Source: Nocardia vaccinii NBRC 15922 (GTDB lineage Bacteria > Actinomycetota > Actinomycetes > Mycobacteriales > Mycobacteriaceae). From it: DNA of 45,775 nt. The position numbers and the translations under genes are program-made. The stretch spans positions 1-45,775 of the forward strand of contig NZ_BDCC01000006.1 of assembly GCF_001613305.1 (NCBI RefSeq), in the 5' to 3' direction. The notes beneath the pieces are model-generated. The model made no database searches. It was given only the letters and a program-made list of their open reading frames with translations, and was not told the DNA's origin. Shown here in pieces: positions 1-8,823 of the stretch; the first letter of the stretch is position 1, and each line of letters starts with the position of its first letter.

Positions 1-4
1 TCGG

Positions 5-985
5 TCACGAAACACGCACCCTGGGATCGAGCATGGCGTAGACGATGTCCGAGAGCAGGCCGGACACCAGGATCACCAGTCCGGCGAAGGTCGTCACGGT
101 GACCACGATGTACAGGTCCTGCCTGTTGATCGCGTCGACCAGCCATTCGCCGACGCCGTGCCAGCCGAAGATCTTCTCGGTGAACACCGCGCCGGTGATC
201 AGACCGCCCAGACCGTAGGCGAACAGCGTCGCCATCGGGATCAGGGCCGTGCGCAGGCCGTGTTTGTACAGCGCGCGTTTTCGGGTGAGCCCCTTGGCGC
301 GGGCGGTGCGGATGAAATCGCTCTGCAGGACGTCGAGCATGGCGTTGCGCTGGTAGCGGCTGTAGGCGGCCATCGAGCCCAGGGCCAGGCCGAGCGTGGG
401 CACGACCATATGCTGCAGCCGGTCGACGATCTGATTCCACAGCCCGTCCACGGCGGTGGCCGAGGTCTCGCCGGTATAGAGGAAGATCTGCTGACCGGTT
501 GCCGTATTGAGTTCCAGCGCACCGTACTTCAGTAGCGTCGCCAACAGGAAGATCGGTGTGCTGAGCACCAGCAGCGAGATGATCGTGGTGAAATAGTCGC
601 TGAATCTGTACTGCCGGATCGCTCCTGCCGCACCGATCAGCACGCCCAGCACGGTGCCGATCACCGAGCCGATCACCAGCAGCCGCAGACTCACCCCGAT
701 CCGGCGGCCGAGCTCCTGGCTCACCGGCTGGCCCGTGAGGGTCTGACCGAAGTCGCCGTGCACCACCACGTCTTTCACCCAGGTGCCGTATCGCGGCAGG
801 ATCGGCTCGTTGAGATGCAGTTCGGCCGCCTTGGCGTCGATCACCGATTGCGGCGGGCGGGGATTGCGCTGCTCGAGACTGTCCAGCGGGTGGAACGTCA
901 GCGACGCCAGTGCGAAGGTCAGGAACGAAGCGAGCACCAACAGCACGACATAGTTGAGCGCACGTCGTAGCAGAAAGCCGGTCAT
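5..985 (-). CDS. ABC transporter permease, DppB/OppB family
   Basis: This is an inner-membrane permease of a peptide/nickel-type ABC importer, 326 aa, which is the usual family length. The N-terminus has a hydrophobic segment starting with LLRRALNYVVLLVLASFLTF, followed by an extracytoplasmic loop and a core of about five more membrane spans. The cytoplasmic ATPase-docking (EAA-type) loop is visible as FIRTARAKGLTRKRALYKHG near residues 225-245. The ATG at 985 is preceded by GAGGGG four bases upstream. The stop lies at the left window edge, so the partner permease, the ATPases and the binding protein would be outside the window. Nothing here identifies the substrate. It diverges from the gene at 1141 across 155 bp and is probably unrelated to the wall cluster. 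Confidence 0.9.
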   Translation of the reverse strand: MTGFLLRRALNYVVLLVLASFLTFALASLTFHPLDSLEQRNPRPPQSVIDAKAAELHLNEPILPRYGTWVKDVVVHGDFGQTLTGQPVSQELGRRIGVSLRLLVIGSVIGTVLGVLIGAAGAIRQYRFSDYFTTIISLLVLSTPIFLLATLLKYGALELNTATGQQIFLYTGETSATAVDGLWNQIVDRLQHMVVPTLGLALGSMAAYSRYQRNAMLDVLQSDFIRTARAKGLTRKRALYKHGLRTALIPMATLFAYGLGGLITGAVFTEKIFGWHGVGEWLVDAINRQDLYIVVTVTTFAGLVILVSGLLSDIVYAMLDPRVRVS

Positions 986-1140
986 CGGTCCCCTCGGGTC
1001 GGTTACTAGCCCCTGATCATAGGGATAGATATTCCGGCGAGCGCGTTACGCACGACGACCTCACTTTCTCTCGCGAGATATCGTGCAGAGAAGGTTTCAA
1101 CGCCGTCGGGTGGTCCGGCGTCGAAGACAGGGGGCGGGTC

Positions 1141-1956
1141 GTGAGTTATCCCCAGTATCCGGGCGGCTATCAACCGTACCCACAGGGCCGGAGCATGGAA
1201 CCGAGTGGCGGGACGGCGATGGCCGCCGGTGTGCTTGCCGCGCTCGGCGCGGTCGGGCAAATTCTCGGCGGGGTGCTGGACATCGTATTGGCCAGCGCCC
1301 TGCCCGATTTCGGCGACTCCACCGTGGCGCTCAACTCCTGGTTCGCGGGCTTCCTGATCGTCCTCGGGGTGGTCGGTCTGGTCACCGGAGGTTTGCTCAC
1401 AGCGGGTGCGGTGCTGATGTTCCGGCGCAGGCCGCTCGGGCGGATTCTCATCGTCGCCGGATGTGTGGCCACGATCGTCGCCGGTGTGGCCTCGTACGTC
1501 GTGCTGTATGCCGGAGATCACGGTTCGGTCGGGCTGATGGGCGGATTCGGCGGAGTGATCGGGCAGGTGTTTCCCGTCACCACCGCGATCCTGGCCTTGG
1601 TGCCCGCGACCGGGCGCTGGCTCACCCACGTTCCCGGGCAGGCGACGGGATACCCCGCACCGTACCCGGGACAGGTACCCCCGGGGTACCCGGCGCCGGG
1701 CGTGCCGTACGTTGATCCGTTCCGGCCGGGTCCCGCGCCCTATCCGGGGCAGTCCGGCACGCCATATCCGGGACAGCCCGGCCCCGGAGCGCCGTACGTG
1801 GGGCAGAGCGGGCCCGGCACGCCGGTCGGTGGGCCCGGCCCGGCGCCGCAGTCTCCGCCTCCCGGAGCGATGCCGTATTCGAACGAGCCGACCCCGTTCC
1901 CCGAGGTGCCGCCGCTCGGCGCGGCCGAGGAATCGTGGCGGCGTCCGGGAAACTGA
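1141..1956 (+). CDS. Four-TM membrane protein with Pro/Gly/Tyr-rich ends
   Basis: This is a 271-aa protein of unknown function starting at GTG 1141. It begins with a short Tyr/Pro/Gln segment (SYPQYPGGYQPYPQG). Four hydrophobic stretches follow at about residues 25-50, 63-90, 98-125 and 132-155. The last ends at ATGRWL, after which comes a roughly 110-aa tail of PYPGQ/GPGxPY-like repeats. Its first membrane segment (GGTAMAAGVLAALGAVGQIL) matches those of the proteins at 8824 and 9826 ([12 protein letters not shown]). All three share the layout of Tyr/Gln/Pro-rich head, four TM segments and a Thr-x-Arg-Trp-like motif after the last segment. I infer a paralogous family that may act at the envelope. 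No catalytic motif is visible. The HAD gene follows 37 bp downstream. Confidence 0.85.
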   Translation: MSYPQYPGGYQPYPQGRSMEPSGGTAMAAGVLAALGAVGQILGGVLDIVLASALPDFGDSTVALNSWFAGFLIVLGVVGLVTGGLLTAGAVLMFRRRPLGRILIVAGCVATIVAGVASYVVLYAGDHGSVGLMGGFGGVIGQVFPVTTAILALVPATGRWLTHVPGQATGYPAPYPGQVPPGYPAPGVPYVDPFRPGPAPYPGQSGTPYPGQPGPGAPYVGQSGPGTPVGGPGPAPQSPPPGAMPYSNEPTPFPEVPPLGAAEESWRRPGN

Positions 1957-1993
1957 TTACTTCGGCACGAGCATTTCGGGCAGGATGGAATAG

Positions 1994-2827
1994 GTGACTC
2001 GCCTGAACTCGCCCAAGCCCAGACTGGTGGCCACCGATGTCGACGGCACGTTGATCGATCGGGCCGAGCAGGTGAGTCCGCGAACCCGGGCCGTGGTCAA
2101 GGCGCTCATCGACGACGGTGTGCATTTCATCCTCGCCACCGGGCGGCCGCCGCGTTGGATCGATCCGGTCGTGGACGGTCTCGGATACCCGCCGCTGTGC
2201 GTCTGCGGGAACGGTGCGGTCGTCTACGACAGCGCCACCGACCGGATCTTGTACAGCAATTCGCTGGATGTGGACACGCTGGCCTGGCTCGCCGGACTCG
2301 CCGAACGCGTCCTGCCCGGTTGCGGTCTGGCGGCCGAGCGCGTCGGCGAGACCGCGCACGATGCGGCGACTCCGCAGTTCGTGAGTTCGCCCGAATATCA
2401 GCACGCCTGGCTCAATCCGGACGATACGCAGGTCGCGCGGCGCGAGGTGATCGCCGCGCCCGCGATCAAGATGCTGATCCGGCTGCCCGGTGCGACCAGC
2501 GCCGATATGCGTGCCGCGTTGGAGCCGCATCTCGACAACCGCGCCGACCTCACCTATTCGACCGACAAGGGCCTGATCGAATTGTCCGCGCCGGGCGTCA
2601 CCAAGGCATCGGGCCTGACCATCGTCGCCGAACGCCTGGGGGTCGAACACCGCGACATCATCGCCTTCGGCGATATGCCCAACGACGTCCCGATGCTGCG
2701 CCTCGCAGGTCACGGCGTAGCCATGGGCAACGCCCACCCCGAAGCCATCGCCGCCGCCGACGAGATCACCGGCACCAATTCCGAGGATGGCGTCGCGCAC
2801 GTCCTGGAACGCTGGTGGGCCAGCTGA
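1994..2827 (+). CDS. Cof-type HAD-superfamily phosphatase
   Basis: This is a 277-aa soluble hydrolase of the Cof/HAD-IIB family, probably cleaving a small phosphorylated metabolite in the cytoplasm. Motif I is TDVDGTL, with nucleophile Asp15 and acid/base Asp17. The conserved Thr of motif II is probably in FILATGR. The motif III region has a Lys in ASGLTIVAERLG, and motif IV is FGDMPNDVPML. The middle of the protein is the substrate-specifying cap domain. Start is GTG 1994, 37 bp after the preceding membrane-protein gene, so co-transcription is likely. In M. tuberculosis a Cof-type HAD gene (Rv3813c) lies in the equivalent position near the amidase gene Rv3811, which supports orthology. The real substrate cannot be read from sequence. 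Confidence 0.9.
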   Translation: MTRLNSPKPRLVATDVDGTLIDRAEQVSPRTRAVVKALIDDGVHFILATGRPPRWIDPVVDGLGYPPLCVCGNGAVVYDSATDRILYSNSLDVDTLAWLAGLAERVLPGCGLAAERVGETAHDAATPQFVSSPEYQHAWLNPDDTQVARREVIAAPAIKMLIRLPGATSADMRAALEPHLDNRADLTYSTDKGLIELSAPGVTKASGLTIVAERLGVEHRDIIAFGDMPNDVPMLRLAGHGVAMGNAHPEAIAAADEITGTNSEDGVAHVLERWWAS

Positions 2828-3170
2828 ATTCGCGTTGCCCGGATCGAATCCGCACCGGCCGGAACGCATTCGCGTCGCCGCGTGGTCTGCTGCGGAGTGG
2901 TCACGCCACGTTGCGGGTGATCGAGCCGCCGACCGGTGATCGTGTTCCGCGTCGCCGAGGGCCTATGGGTGGCCCGGATTCGTGACCGCGTCCGGCGTTC
3001 TCGAATAGGCCGACCTGCTGGATTTCCTTGCTGAAGAGGGCCGATCCGCTCCGTCCGGGAGCCGGATTCCGTCTCGATGGGGCCGGTTCGCGTCGCCCGG
3101 ACGAACCGGCCGACGCGAATGTGACGGGCGTGCACCCAGGGCGGACTCGTCGAATTCTCTGTGCGACAAG
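2828..3170. other. Gap between convergent genes, no gene seen
   Basis: These 343 bp separate the HAD gene from the convergent amidase gene. I see no supported reading frame, tRNA or strong T-tailed hairpin. The sequence is rich in short CCGG/CGGCC-type repeats (for example near 2935-2950 and 3095-3115) but no long exact repeat stands out. Confidence 0.5.
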
Positions 3171-5351
3171 CTATCGCTGCGCGTCCGAATGTGGTGATGC
3201 GGGAGCGAGTGTCGGCATGGGGGATGTCGTATCGCGTGTGGGTTCGGGACTTGTCGATGGCTCGGAATCCGGAGTCGATACCGCGGCGTTCGGGTCGGAA
3301 TTGGACGGTGCGGCGCCGCTATTCGCGGATTGCTCGGAATTATCCTGTGACACGGCATTATTCGCCGGTTTGGCGGATCCGGCCGAGGAAGCGGTCTGCG
3401 CGGCTATTCTGCGGATGCGGTCCATCCGGGCATAGGCGGCGTTGCCTGGGCAGGTGGTCTTCCCGACGTCGCGGTGGGCGAAGATCGTCGGGAGCTTCAC
3501 CGCCGCGCCCTTCTTGTACTTGGTGTAGCCGGTGCCCTGGGAGTACAGGGTGGTGTTGCTCAGCGGGTTCAGCCCGGCCATCCCGGCGCGCCAGCCGATG
3601 AAACGTCCCGCGGCCTGGATCGCCGCGTCGGTCGGCGGCTGGGACTGGAAATCGCCCATCAGCGCGACCCCGGCGGTGTGCTCGTTGAAGCCGCCCGCGT
3701 GTGCGCCCTGCACGGGTTTGTCCAGGCCGCCGGCGCGGCCCTCGAAGATCTGGCCGTACTTGTCGACCAGGGCGTTGTAGCCGATATCGCACCAGCCCAG
3801 CGTTTTCGCGTGATAGGTGTAGATCGCGCGGACGATGCCCGGCGATTCGGCCGCGGTGTAATCGTTGCGACCTGCCGTGTGGTGCACGGCGATTCCGCTC
3901 AGGCCGTCGTCGACGGTCGGCTTGTCGCACAGCAGCGAGGGGTCCGCGCCCCACTGTGCGCGGGTGATCACCTTGGGACCGCCGTTGGCCAGCGGTGCGG
4001 CGATGGCGGACAGCGCCGCGTCGGACGGGCCGTGACCAGGGTCGATCAGCACGGCGGACAGGTCGGTCGCGCCCTCGGTGTGGTCCGCCGCATCGGCCTT
4101 GTGCGTGAGCAGGACCTGCACATCCTTGGTCCTGCCGACATAGATCGGCTCGGTGCCGGCGCGATCGGCCGTGGTCGCGTCGGTGGGCCCGGTTTCGATC
4201 GGATCCGCCGAATACCAAGCGCCCCAAGCGCCGTCGGCACCGCGCGCCCGGATCATCGCCGTCGTCCCGTCCAGATCCTTCGCGGTGAGCGCCACCATGC
4301 TGAACGGCGTATCCCGCGTGACCTCCTTGACCTGTGCGCCCACCTGTGCCGCCACCTCCGGCGAGACCGCCCCGGGCGCGAGCGCCGGTGCGGCGGGGTC
4401 GGCCCCCGGCACCAACGCCGGATCACTCGTGGCCGCATCCGGATTCGCCGATGCCCTCGGCGCAGCGGAGGTCGGGGAGGGTTCCGGCGCGGCCGGCGAC
4501 GTCGGGTAGTCGACCGGCACGACCACATGTCCCGCGCCGGACCGCACGGCCCCGGCGGGTGCGCTGCTCGCGAAGTTCTTCCTCGAATCCGACGAAATGT
4601 ATTGCGTCGCCGCGGATCGCGATGCCGTCGGAACTCGGACCGGCGCGGGTCCGGGTACGACCCGTGCCGCACCGGCCGATGGCCGGGTGAACCGCGTGAT
4701 GGCGGCGGATTCGTCACCGGTGGAGGGGGATTCGGCTCGTGGCGGGGTCGGGACGCGGAAAGCGGCTGGGGCCTGCGGTGTCGCTGGTTCGGCCGGAGGC
4801 GGAGGTGCAGGCTGCGCCGGCGTCGCCGGGGCCTGCGCCTGAGGTCCCGAGGGGACCTGCGGGGTGTAGGGGAGTGGCGCCGTGGTCGACGTGGGCTGAG
4901 TGTCGGGGACTTGCGGGGAGAGCGGCGCCTGGACGCCGGGTTGGGGTGTCGGTGCGGCCGATCGGGCTTGTGGTGCTGTGGAGGTGGTCTGCGGATCACC
5001 GAGTTGGGGAAGAGGGATTTCGGCGGGGAGTTGGAGGCCCGGGGGGAGGGGCAGGTTCGGCGGTATCGGCACAGAGCTGGGGAGCGGGAGGCGGCGTAGG
5101 TCGGAAAGGTGCAGGTCGGGGAGGTTCAGGCCGCTGAGTTCGTGCAGCGGCAGGACGGCGTCGGGGGCCGAGGACAGCACGACCTCGGCGAAGCGCGCTG
5201 GGATAGCGGAGAAGTCGCTGTTACCTGCATTTCGATAGTCCGGCGAGCTCTGTAGTGCGATCGCGGACAGCGGTGCGATGACCGCGAGCGTGGCGACGAC
5301 GGGAAGAACATATGACCTCTTGGGTCTGTGATACGGCACGAGCTGCTCCAT
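3171..5351 (-). CDS. Exported PGRP/amidase-2 domain protein (Rv3811-like)
   Basis: This 726-aa protein is probably a zinc N-acetylmuramoyl-L-alanine amidase acting on peptidoglycan outside the membrane. The N-terminus (RSYVLPVVATLAVIAPLSAI) is a signal peptide or anchor. Residues about 100-330 are Pro/Ala/Ser/Thr-rich and likely a wall-spanning linker. A beta-rich region follows (about 335-450). The PGRP/amidase-2 fold starts near VITRAQWGADPSL. Candidate zinc ligands are His490/His491 in AVHHTAGRND, His626 in FAHRDVG and Cys634 in TTCPG. A low-complexity Ser/Asn/Pro tail ends the protein. Rv3811 of M. tuberculosis lies in the same neighbourhood but is shorter, the extra length here being mostly linker. 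It is transcribed divergently from the SpoIID gene across a relatively AT-rich 209-bp gap. The ATG at 5351 is the likely start. Amidase activity is inferred. Confidence 0.88.
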   Translation of the reverse strand: MEQLVPYHRPKRSYVLPVVATLAVIAPLSAIALQSSPDYRNAGNSDFSAIPARFAEVVLSSAPDAVLPLHELSGLNLPDLHLSDLRRLPLPSSVPIPPNLPLPPGLQLPAEIPLPQLGDPQTTSTAPQARSAAPTPQPGVQAPLSPQVPDTQPTSTTAPLPYTPQVPSGPQAQAPATPAQPAPPPPAEPATPQAPAAFRVPTPPRAESPSTGDESAAITRFTRPSAGAARVVPGPAPVRVPTASRSAATQYISSDSRKNFASSAPAGAVRSGAGHVVVPVDYPTSPAAPEPSPTSAAPRASANPDAATSDPALVPGADPAAPALAPGAVSPEVAAQVGAQVKEVTRDTPFSMVALTAKDLDGTTAMIRARGADGAWGAWYSADPIETGPTDATTADRAGTEPIYVGRTKDVQVLLTHKADAADHTEGATDLSAVLIDPGHGPSDAALSAIAAPLANGGPKVITRAQWGADPSLLCDKPTVDDGLSGIAVHHTAGRNDYTAAESPGIVRAIYTYHAKTLGWCDIGYNALVDKYGQIFEGRAGGLDKPVQGAHAGGFNEHTAGVALMGDFQSQPPTDAAIQAAGRFIGWRAGMAGLNPLSNTTLYSQGTGYTKYKKGAAVKLPTIFAHRDVGKTTCPGNAAYARMDRIRRIAAQTASSAGSAKPANNAVSQDNSEQSANSGAAPSNSDPNAAVSTPDSEPSTSPEPTRDTTSPMPTLAPASPHSDAQR

Positions 5352-5560
5352 TCAGGTAGAACCGGCGACCGTCAGTCGGGAGGTCATGGTTGATTCCTGA
5401 CGGATCAAGCGTCACACTGGTCCCAACTGTTGCAAATCTAAACCTTTGGTAGAGGATTAGATAGCAATAGCTTGAATGTAGCTTTCCGATAGAAATCCAG
5501 CGGGTAGGCAGGCGGGGAACGCCCCGGCCGGCCTGTTCGCGGAATCCGTGGGAGTGCGTG

Positions 5561-7459
5561 ATGACCAGCTCGAAACGTCCGAGGATCGTGCCCATCCGCC
5601 GTGGCACTCTGTCGCGCAGACGCCGTCGTCGGCGTGTCGCGATGGCGGGTGGGATGGTCGCCGCGCTGACCGCGGGTTCCGGCGTTCTCTACTGGGCGTG
5701 GCCCGATGCGCCGCCGTACCGCACGACCGCGGGCGTGGACGAGGGACATGGCCGTGGAATGAGCCAGTTCGGCGCGTTCGACCAGGCCAAATCCGGGACG
5801 AATGCGATCGGCATTCTGCAGCGCTACTATCCGGGCGCTCAGCTGGCCACGATCGCGCCGACCACGGTCCGGGTGCGGTTGATGGGACAGGACAACAAGC
5901 CGCTGGACGTCTACTCCGATTCCGGGCTGAGTGTCGCCGGCCGGCACGTGCTGCCCGGGCAGGTCGCCCATCTGACGCCCACGTCCGGCGGCGCCGATGT
6001 CACCATCCTGTCCGGCTGTGGCGGGGACGTGTTGTGGCAGGGGGCGACCTCCGATCCCTGGGCCTATCCGATCGCGCCCGGTGGCAACCGTCCGGCGGCC
6101 GAACAGCTCGAGATCTGCGGTTCGGGCGGATATCGGGGTGCGCTGGGCGTCGCGCTGGACGGCCAGGAGATCCGTACGGTCGATCGCGTCGACACCGAGG
6201 ACTATCTGCGCGGCGTCGTGCCGACCGAGATGTCCGCGGACTGGGCCGATCAGGGCGGCGGCGAGGCGCTGCGCGCCCAGGCGATCGCCGCTCGTTCCTA
6301 TGCCCTCGCCGAGACCCGCTATCCGTACGCGCAGACCTGCGACACCCAGGACTGCCAAGCGTATTCGGGAACCAGCCGGGAAGATCCGCGCACGGATGCG
6401 GACGTCCGAGCGACGGCGGGCCAGGTACTGCTACGCGATGGCCACTTGCTGCGCAGCGAATACTCCTCGGCCCCAAACGGTGTGCACCCCATGGACGCCG
6501 GCATGTTCGAAATCGGCCCCACCCCGGCCGAATTGACTCCCGCCGCTCCACTCGCCCCCGCCGATCCTCCCGCCGCCCCCCAACCCGCGCCCGCCCCGAC
6601 CGCCATCGACACCAAATATGCCCGAACCGGCGGTCCCACAGGAACTTTGGGAGCAGCGCTGGGCCCGGAATCGCTCCTCCCCGACCACGGCGGCACATAC
6701 CGGCTGTTCCGCAACGGCGTCATCATCGCCACCCCGGCCCTGGGCACCAAGGTCATCGATTTCACCACCCTCCTACAACTGGCCCCCGGTGTCGCCACCC
6801 CGGGCGTCGCTGCCAACTCGGGCGCTCCGGCCAACCCGGACACCTCCGCCGACTCGGGCGTTTCCGCGAACCCGCGCACCCCGGCTGCCCCGGTCCCTTC
6901 CGCGAACTCGGCCACTCCGGGCGCTTCCGTCGACTCGGGCGCTCCCAACAACCCCGGCCCTTCCGCGAACTCGGGCTTGCCCGCCACCCCGGGCTTGCCC
7001 GCCACGCCGGGTGTTCCCGCTGTCCCGGGCGTTCCGGCCACGCCGGGTGTTCCCGCTGTCCCGGGCGTTCCGGCCATCCCGGGCAGCCCGACCAACCCGA
7101 ACGCCTCCGCGCCCGGCGGTCCCACACCCCCGCCTGCGCTCAGCGGGACCAATCAGTCGGCCCAGACGCCCCGAGCCCCACAACCAGCACCGGCCCCGAA
7201 CCAACCCGCGCCCAATCCAGCCCCACCGGCCCTCGCCCCGGATGCCGCACCCCCGGCAGCCGCACCGGATGCGGCATCGGCTCCGGCCTCCGCCGCCGCG
7301 CCGGCCCCGAGCGCAGCGGCACCGGCTTCGGCCGCAACAGCGGGTCCGGCGACCCCCGCCGCTCCGACCTCCGCCGCTACTCCGCCTTCGGCGGCCCCGA
7401 CTCCGACACCGGACAATCCCGCAACTCCGGAACAGACCACGCGAACTCCGTCTCCGTAG
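5561..7459 (+). CDS. SpoIID/LytB-domain protein with Pro/Ala-rich tail
   Basis: This is a 632-aa exported or membrane-anchored protein. An Arg-rich N-terminus precedes one hydrophobic segment (MAGGMVAALTAGSGVLYWAW, about residues 28-47). The SpoIID domain runs to about residue 310: GHGRGMSQFGA, then EDYLRGVVPTEMSADW with Glu223 at the position of the catalytic acid of SpoIID, then AQAIAARSYALAE and the signature TDADVRATAGQVL. SpoIID proteins cleave glycan strands lacking stem peptides. The region after about residue 405 is almost entirely Pro/Ala/Ser/Gly and includes a perfect 36-bp repeat, possibly a wall-spanning tail. ATG 5561 was chosen because GGAG lies six bases upstream; a GTG at 5558 is the alternative. 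Its divergent neighbour is a peptidoglycan amidase, which would make the denuded glycan this domain acts on. Confidence 0.85.
   Translation: MTSSKRPRIVPIRRGTLSRRRRRRRVAMAGGMVAALTAGSGVLYWAWPDAPPYRTTAGVDEGHGRGMSQFGAFDQAKSGTNAIGILQRYYPGAQLATIAPTTVRVRLMGQDNKPLDVYSDSGLSVAGRHVLPGQVAHLTPTSGGADVTILSGCGGDVLWQGATSDPWAYPIAPGGNRPAAEQLEICGSGGYRGALGVALDGQEIRTVDRVDTEDYLRGVVPTEMSADWADQGGGEALRAQAIAARSYALAETRYPYAQTCDTQDCQAYSGTSREDPRTDADVRATAGQVLLRDGHLLRSEYSSAPNGVHPMDAGMFEIGPTPAELTPAAPLAPADPPAAPQPAPAPTAIDTKYARTGGPTGTLGAALGPESLLPDHGGTYRLFRNGVIIATPALGTKVIDFTTLLQLAPGVATPGVAANSGAPANPDTSADSGVSANPRTPAAPVPSANSATPGASVDSGAPNNPGPSANSGLPATPGLPATPGVPAVPGVPATPGVPAVPGVPAIPGSPTNPNASAPGGPTPPPALSGTNQSAQTPRAPQPAPAPNQPAPNPAPPALAPDAAPPAAAPDAASAPASAAAPAPSAAAPASAATAGPATPAAPTSAATPPSAAPTPTPDNPATPEQTTRTPSP
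7004..7075 (+). repeat. Perfect 36-bp tandem repeat inside the SpoIID gene
   Basis: Two identical 36-bp copies (7004-7039 and 7040-7075) encode TPGVPAVPGVPA twice, in frame. They are preceded by 18-bp variants encoding TPGLPA. This collagen-like Pro-Gly stretch is likely length-variable between strains. Confidence 0.9.
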
Positions 7460-7711
7460 CACTCGGCATCCAGCACAGCCGGTGCGGACGTCGGTACTCC
7501 GTCTCGGCAGTGGTCCCAGCTCCGATCGCGAGTTCCAGCTCCGATCGCGCGAGTCGCGGATGCGGCGTCGGCCGCGGCATCCACATGGGCTCGGTCACCT
7601 CGATCAGCGATTTCCTGGGCGTCGGAACCTCGGTAGGTTTCGGATCGGGGTGGGTTTCGAGTCGAATGAGACCGCCCCGCGCGGGAGTTCGGTGGGCTTG
7701 CGGAAAGAGCC

Positions 7712-7742
7712 TTGACCTTGACGTAGCGTCAACTTGCATGCT
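7712..7742 (+). promoter_or_regulatory. MerR-type promoter with operator dyad
   Basis: A -35-like TTGACC (7712-7717) and a -10-like CATGCT (7737-7742) are separated by 19 bp, the over-long spacing typical of MerR-controlled promoters. Between them lies a perfect inverted repeat, TTGACG tag CGTCAA (7718-7732). The regulator gene starts about 40 bp downstream, so autoregulation is likely. The 250 bp upstream (7460-7711) hold no gene. They contain a 15-bp direct repeat, CCAGCTCCGATCGCG, at 7516-7530 and 7535-7549. Confidence 0.75.
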
Positions 7743-7782
7743 GGGCGTGTCGATGCGATCAGGGGAAATGGGAGGTGCGGGC

Positions 7783-8538
7783 GTGGGTGAGTGGTCCATT
7801 CAGGAGTTGGCTCGGGCGGCGGGGACCACCAGCCGGACGCTGCGGCATTACGGGCAGCTCGGATTGTTGCCGCCCAGCCGGGTCGGGGCCAATGGTTACC
7901 GGTATTACGACCAGGATTCCCTGATTCGGTTGCAGCGCATCCTGTTGTTGCGCGAGCTCGGCCTCGGCCTGCCGGTCATCGCCGAAGTGCTTGCGGGGGA
8001 ACAGGATACGGCGGCCGCATTGCGAACGCATCTGGAACTGCTGCGTCAGCAGCAGGACCGGATCGCCCGGCAGATCGCGTCGGTGCACACAACATTGCGC
8101 AAGACGGAAGCAGGTGAACCGCTCATGGCGGAGGAGACATTCGATGGATTCGACCACACCCGGTACAAGGACGAGGTGGTCGAACGCTGGGGTAAGGAGG
8201 CGTACGAGCGCAGCGACGCCTGGTGGCGTTCGATGAGCGAGGCGGATCGAAAGGCGTTCGGGCAGACCCACCTCGACATCGCCGCCGATTACGGCCGGGC
8301 GCATGCGGCTGGTCTGGCACCGGACAGTGCGCAGGTACAGGCGATCGCGCGACGTCATTACGACTGGATCGCGATCGGTTGGGGAGGCAGGCAACCGGAT
8401 GCCTGCGCCTTCACCGGCCTCGGCGATATGTACGTCGCGGACCCGCGTTTCGCCGCGAACTACGACAAGTACGGCGAGGGGACGACCGAATTCGTCCGGA
8501 ACGCGATGTACGTCTACGCCGAATCCCATCTGCGGTAG
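7783..8538 (+). CDS. MerR-family regulator with TipAS-like effector domain
   Basis: This is a 251-aa transcription factor, close to the 253 aa of Streptomyces TipAL. Residues 1-70 form the winged helix-turn-helix (WSIQELARAAGTTSRTLRHY, then LLPPSRVGANGYRYYDQDSL). A dimerisation helix follows (LRTHLELLRQQQDRIARQI). From about residue 115 there is a TipAS-type ligand-binding domain, with signatures WWRSMSEADR and GLGDMYVADPRFAANYDKYG. Cys208 lies just before the latter and may correspond to the Cys of TipAL that captures thiopeptides; this alignment is from memory. GTG 7783 was chosen because GGAGG (7771-7775) sits seven bases upstream and the operator promoter ends at 7742. In-frame ATGs at 7753 and 7768 are alternatives. 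It probably senses a peptide antibiotic or other bulky ligand. No obvious target gene other than itself is visible. Confidence 0.93.
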   Translation: MGEWSIQELARAAGTTSRTLRHYGQLGLLPPSRVGANGYRYYDQDSLIRLQRILLLRELGLGLPVIAEVLAGEQDTAAALRTHLELLRQQQDRIARQIASVHTTLRKTEAGEPLMAEETFDGFDHTRYKDEVVERWGKEAYERSDAWWRSMSEADRKAFGQTHLDIAADYGRAHAAGLAPDSAQVQAIARRHYDWIAIGWGGRQPDACAFTGLGDMYVADPRFAANYDKYGEGTTEFVRNAMYVYAESHLR

Positions 8539-8550
8539 GGGATTCGGCCT

Positions 8551-8602
8551 TCGACAGCAGTGCGGAGCTGTCGAGTCACCCGGACACCTCCGGGTGGCTC
8601 GA
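8551..8602 (+). terminator. Two overlapping hairpins after the MerR gene
   Basis: Hairpin one pairs TCGACAGC (8551-8558) with GCTGTCGA (8567-8574). Hairpin two pairs 8571-8583 with 8590-8602, a 13-bp stem with one T-G wobble and a six-base loop. They share bases 8571-8574 and so cannot form fully together. There is no clear T tract. Hairpin two probably ends the MerR transcript. Confidence 0.55.
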
Positions 8603-8823
8603 CCGTGCGTCTTCGGTCATCACAAATCCGAACCTTCTGAACGACAAAGGGTTTCGCGCTGCGCGGGTGGTGGCCGACTCTTCGTGGCAGCATCCGGTTC
8701 GAGCTTGCCTGGAGGAAGCTTCCGCGGCCTACGCTGCGGCTGCGTGGGAAGTTTTCGGGTCGCCCGGGGACGGACGTGCGGGGTAGAGTTCGCGCCCAGA
8801 TCAGGGGAGGAAAGGAAAACCCG

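Noticed and set aside
5548..7782. A long plus-strand open frame running through the SpoIID gene into the MerR gene frame
   Set aside because: The translation before 7783 is Arg/Gly/Pro-rich shadow sequence, and the SpoIID frame has the real domain motifs. Only the part from 7783 on is a gene.
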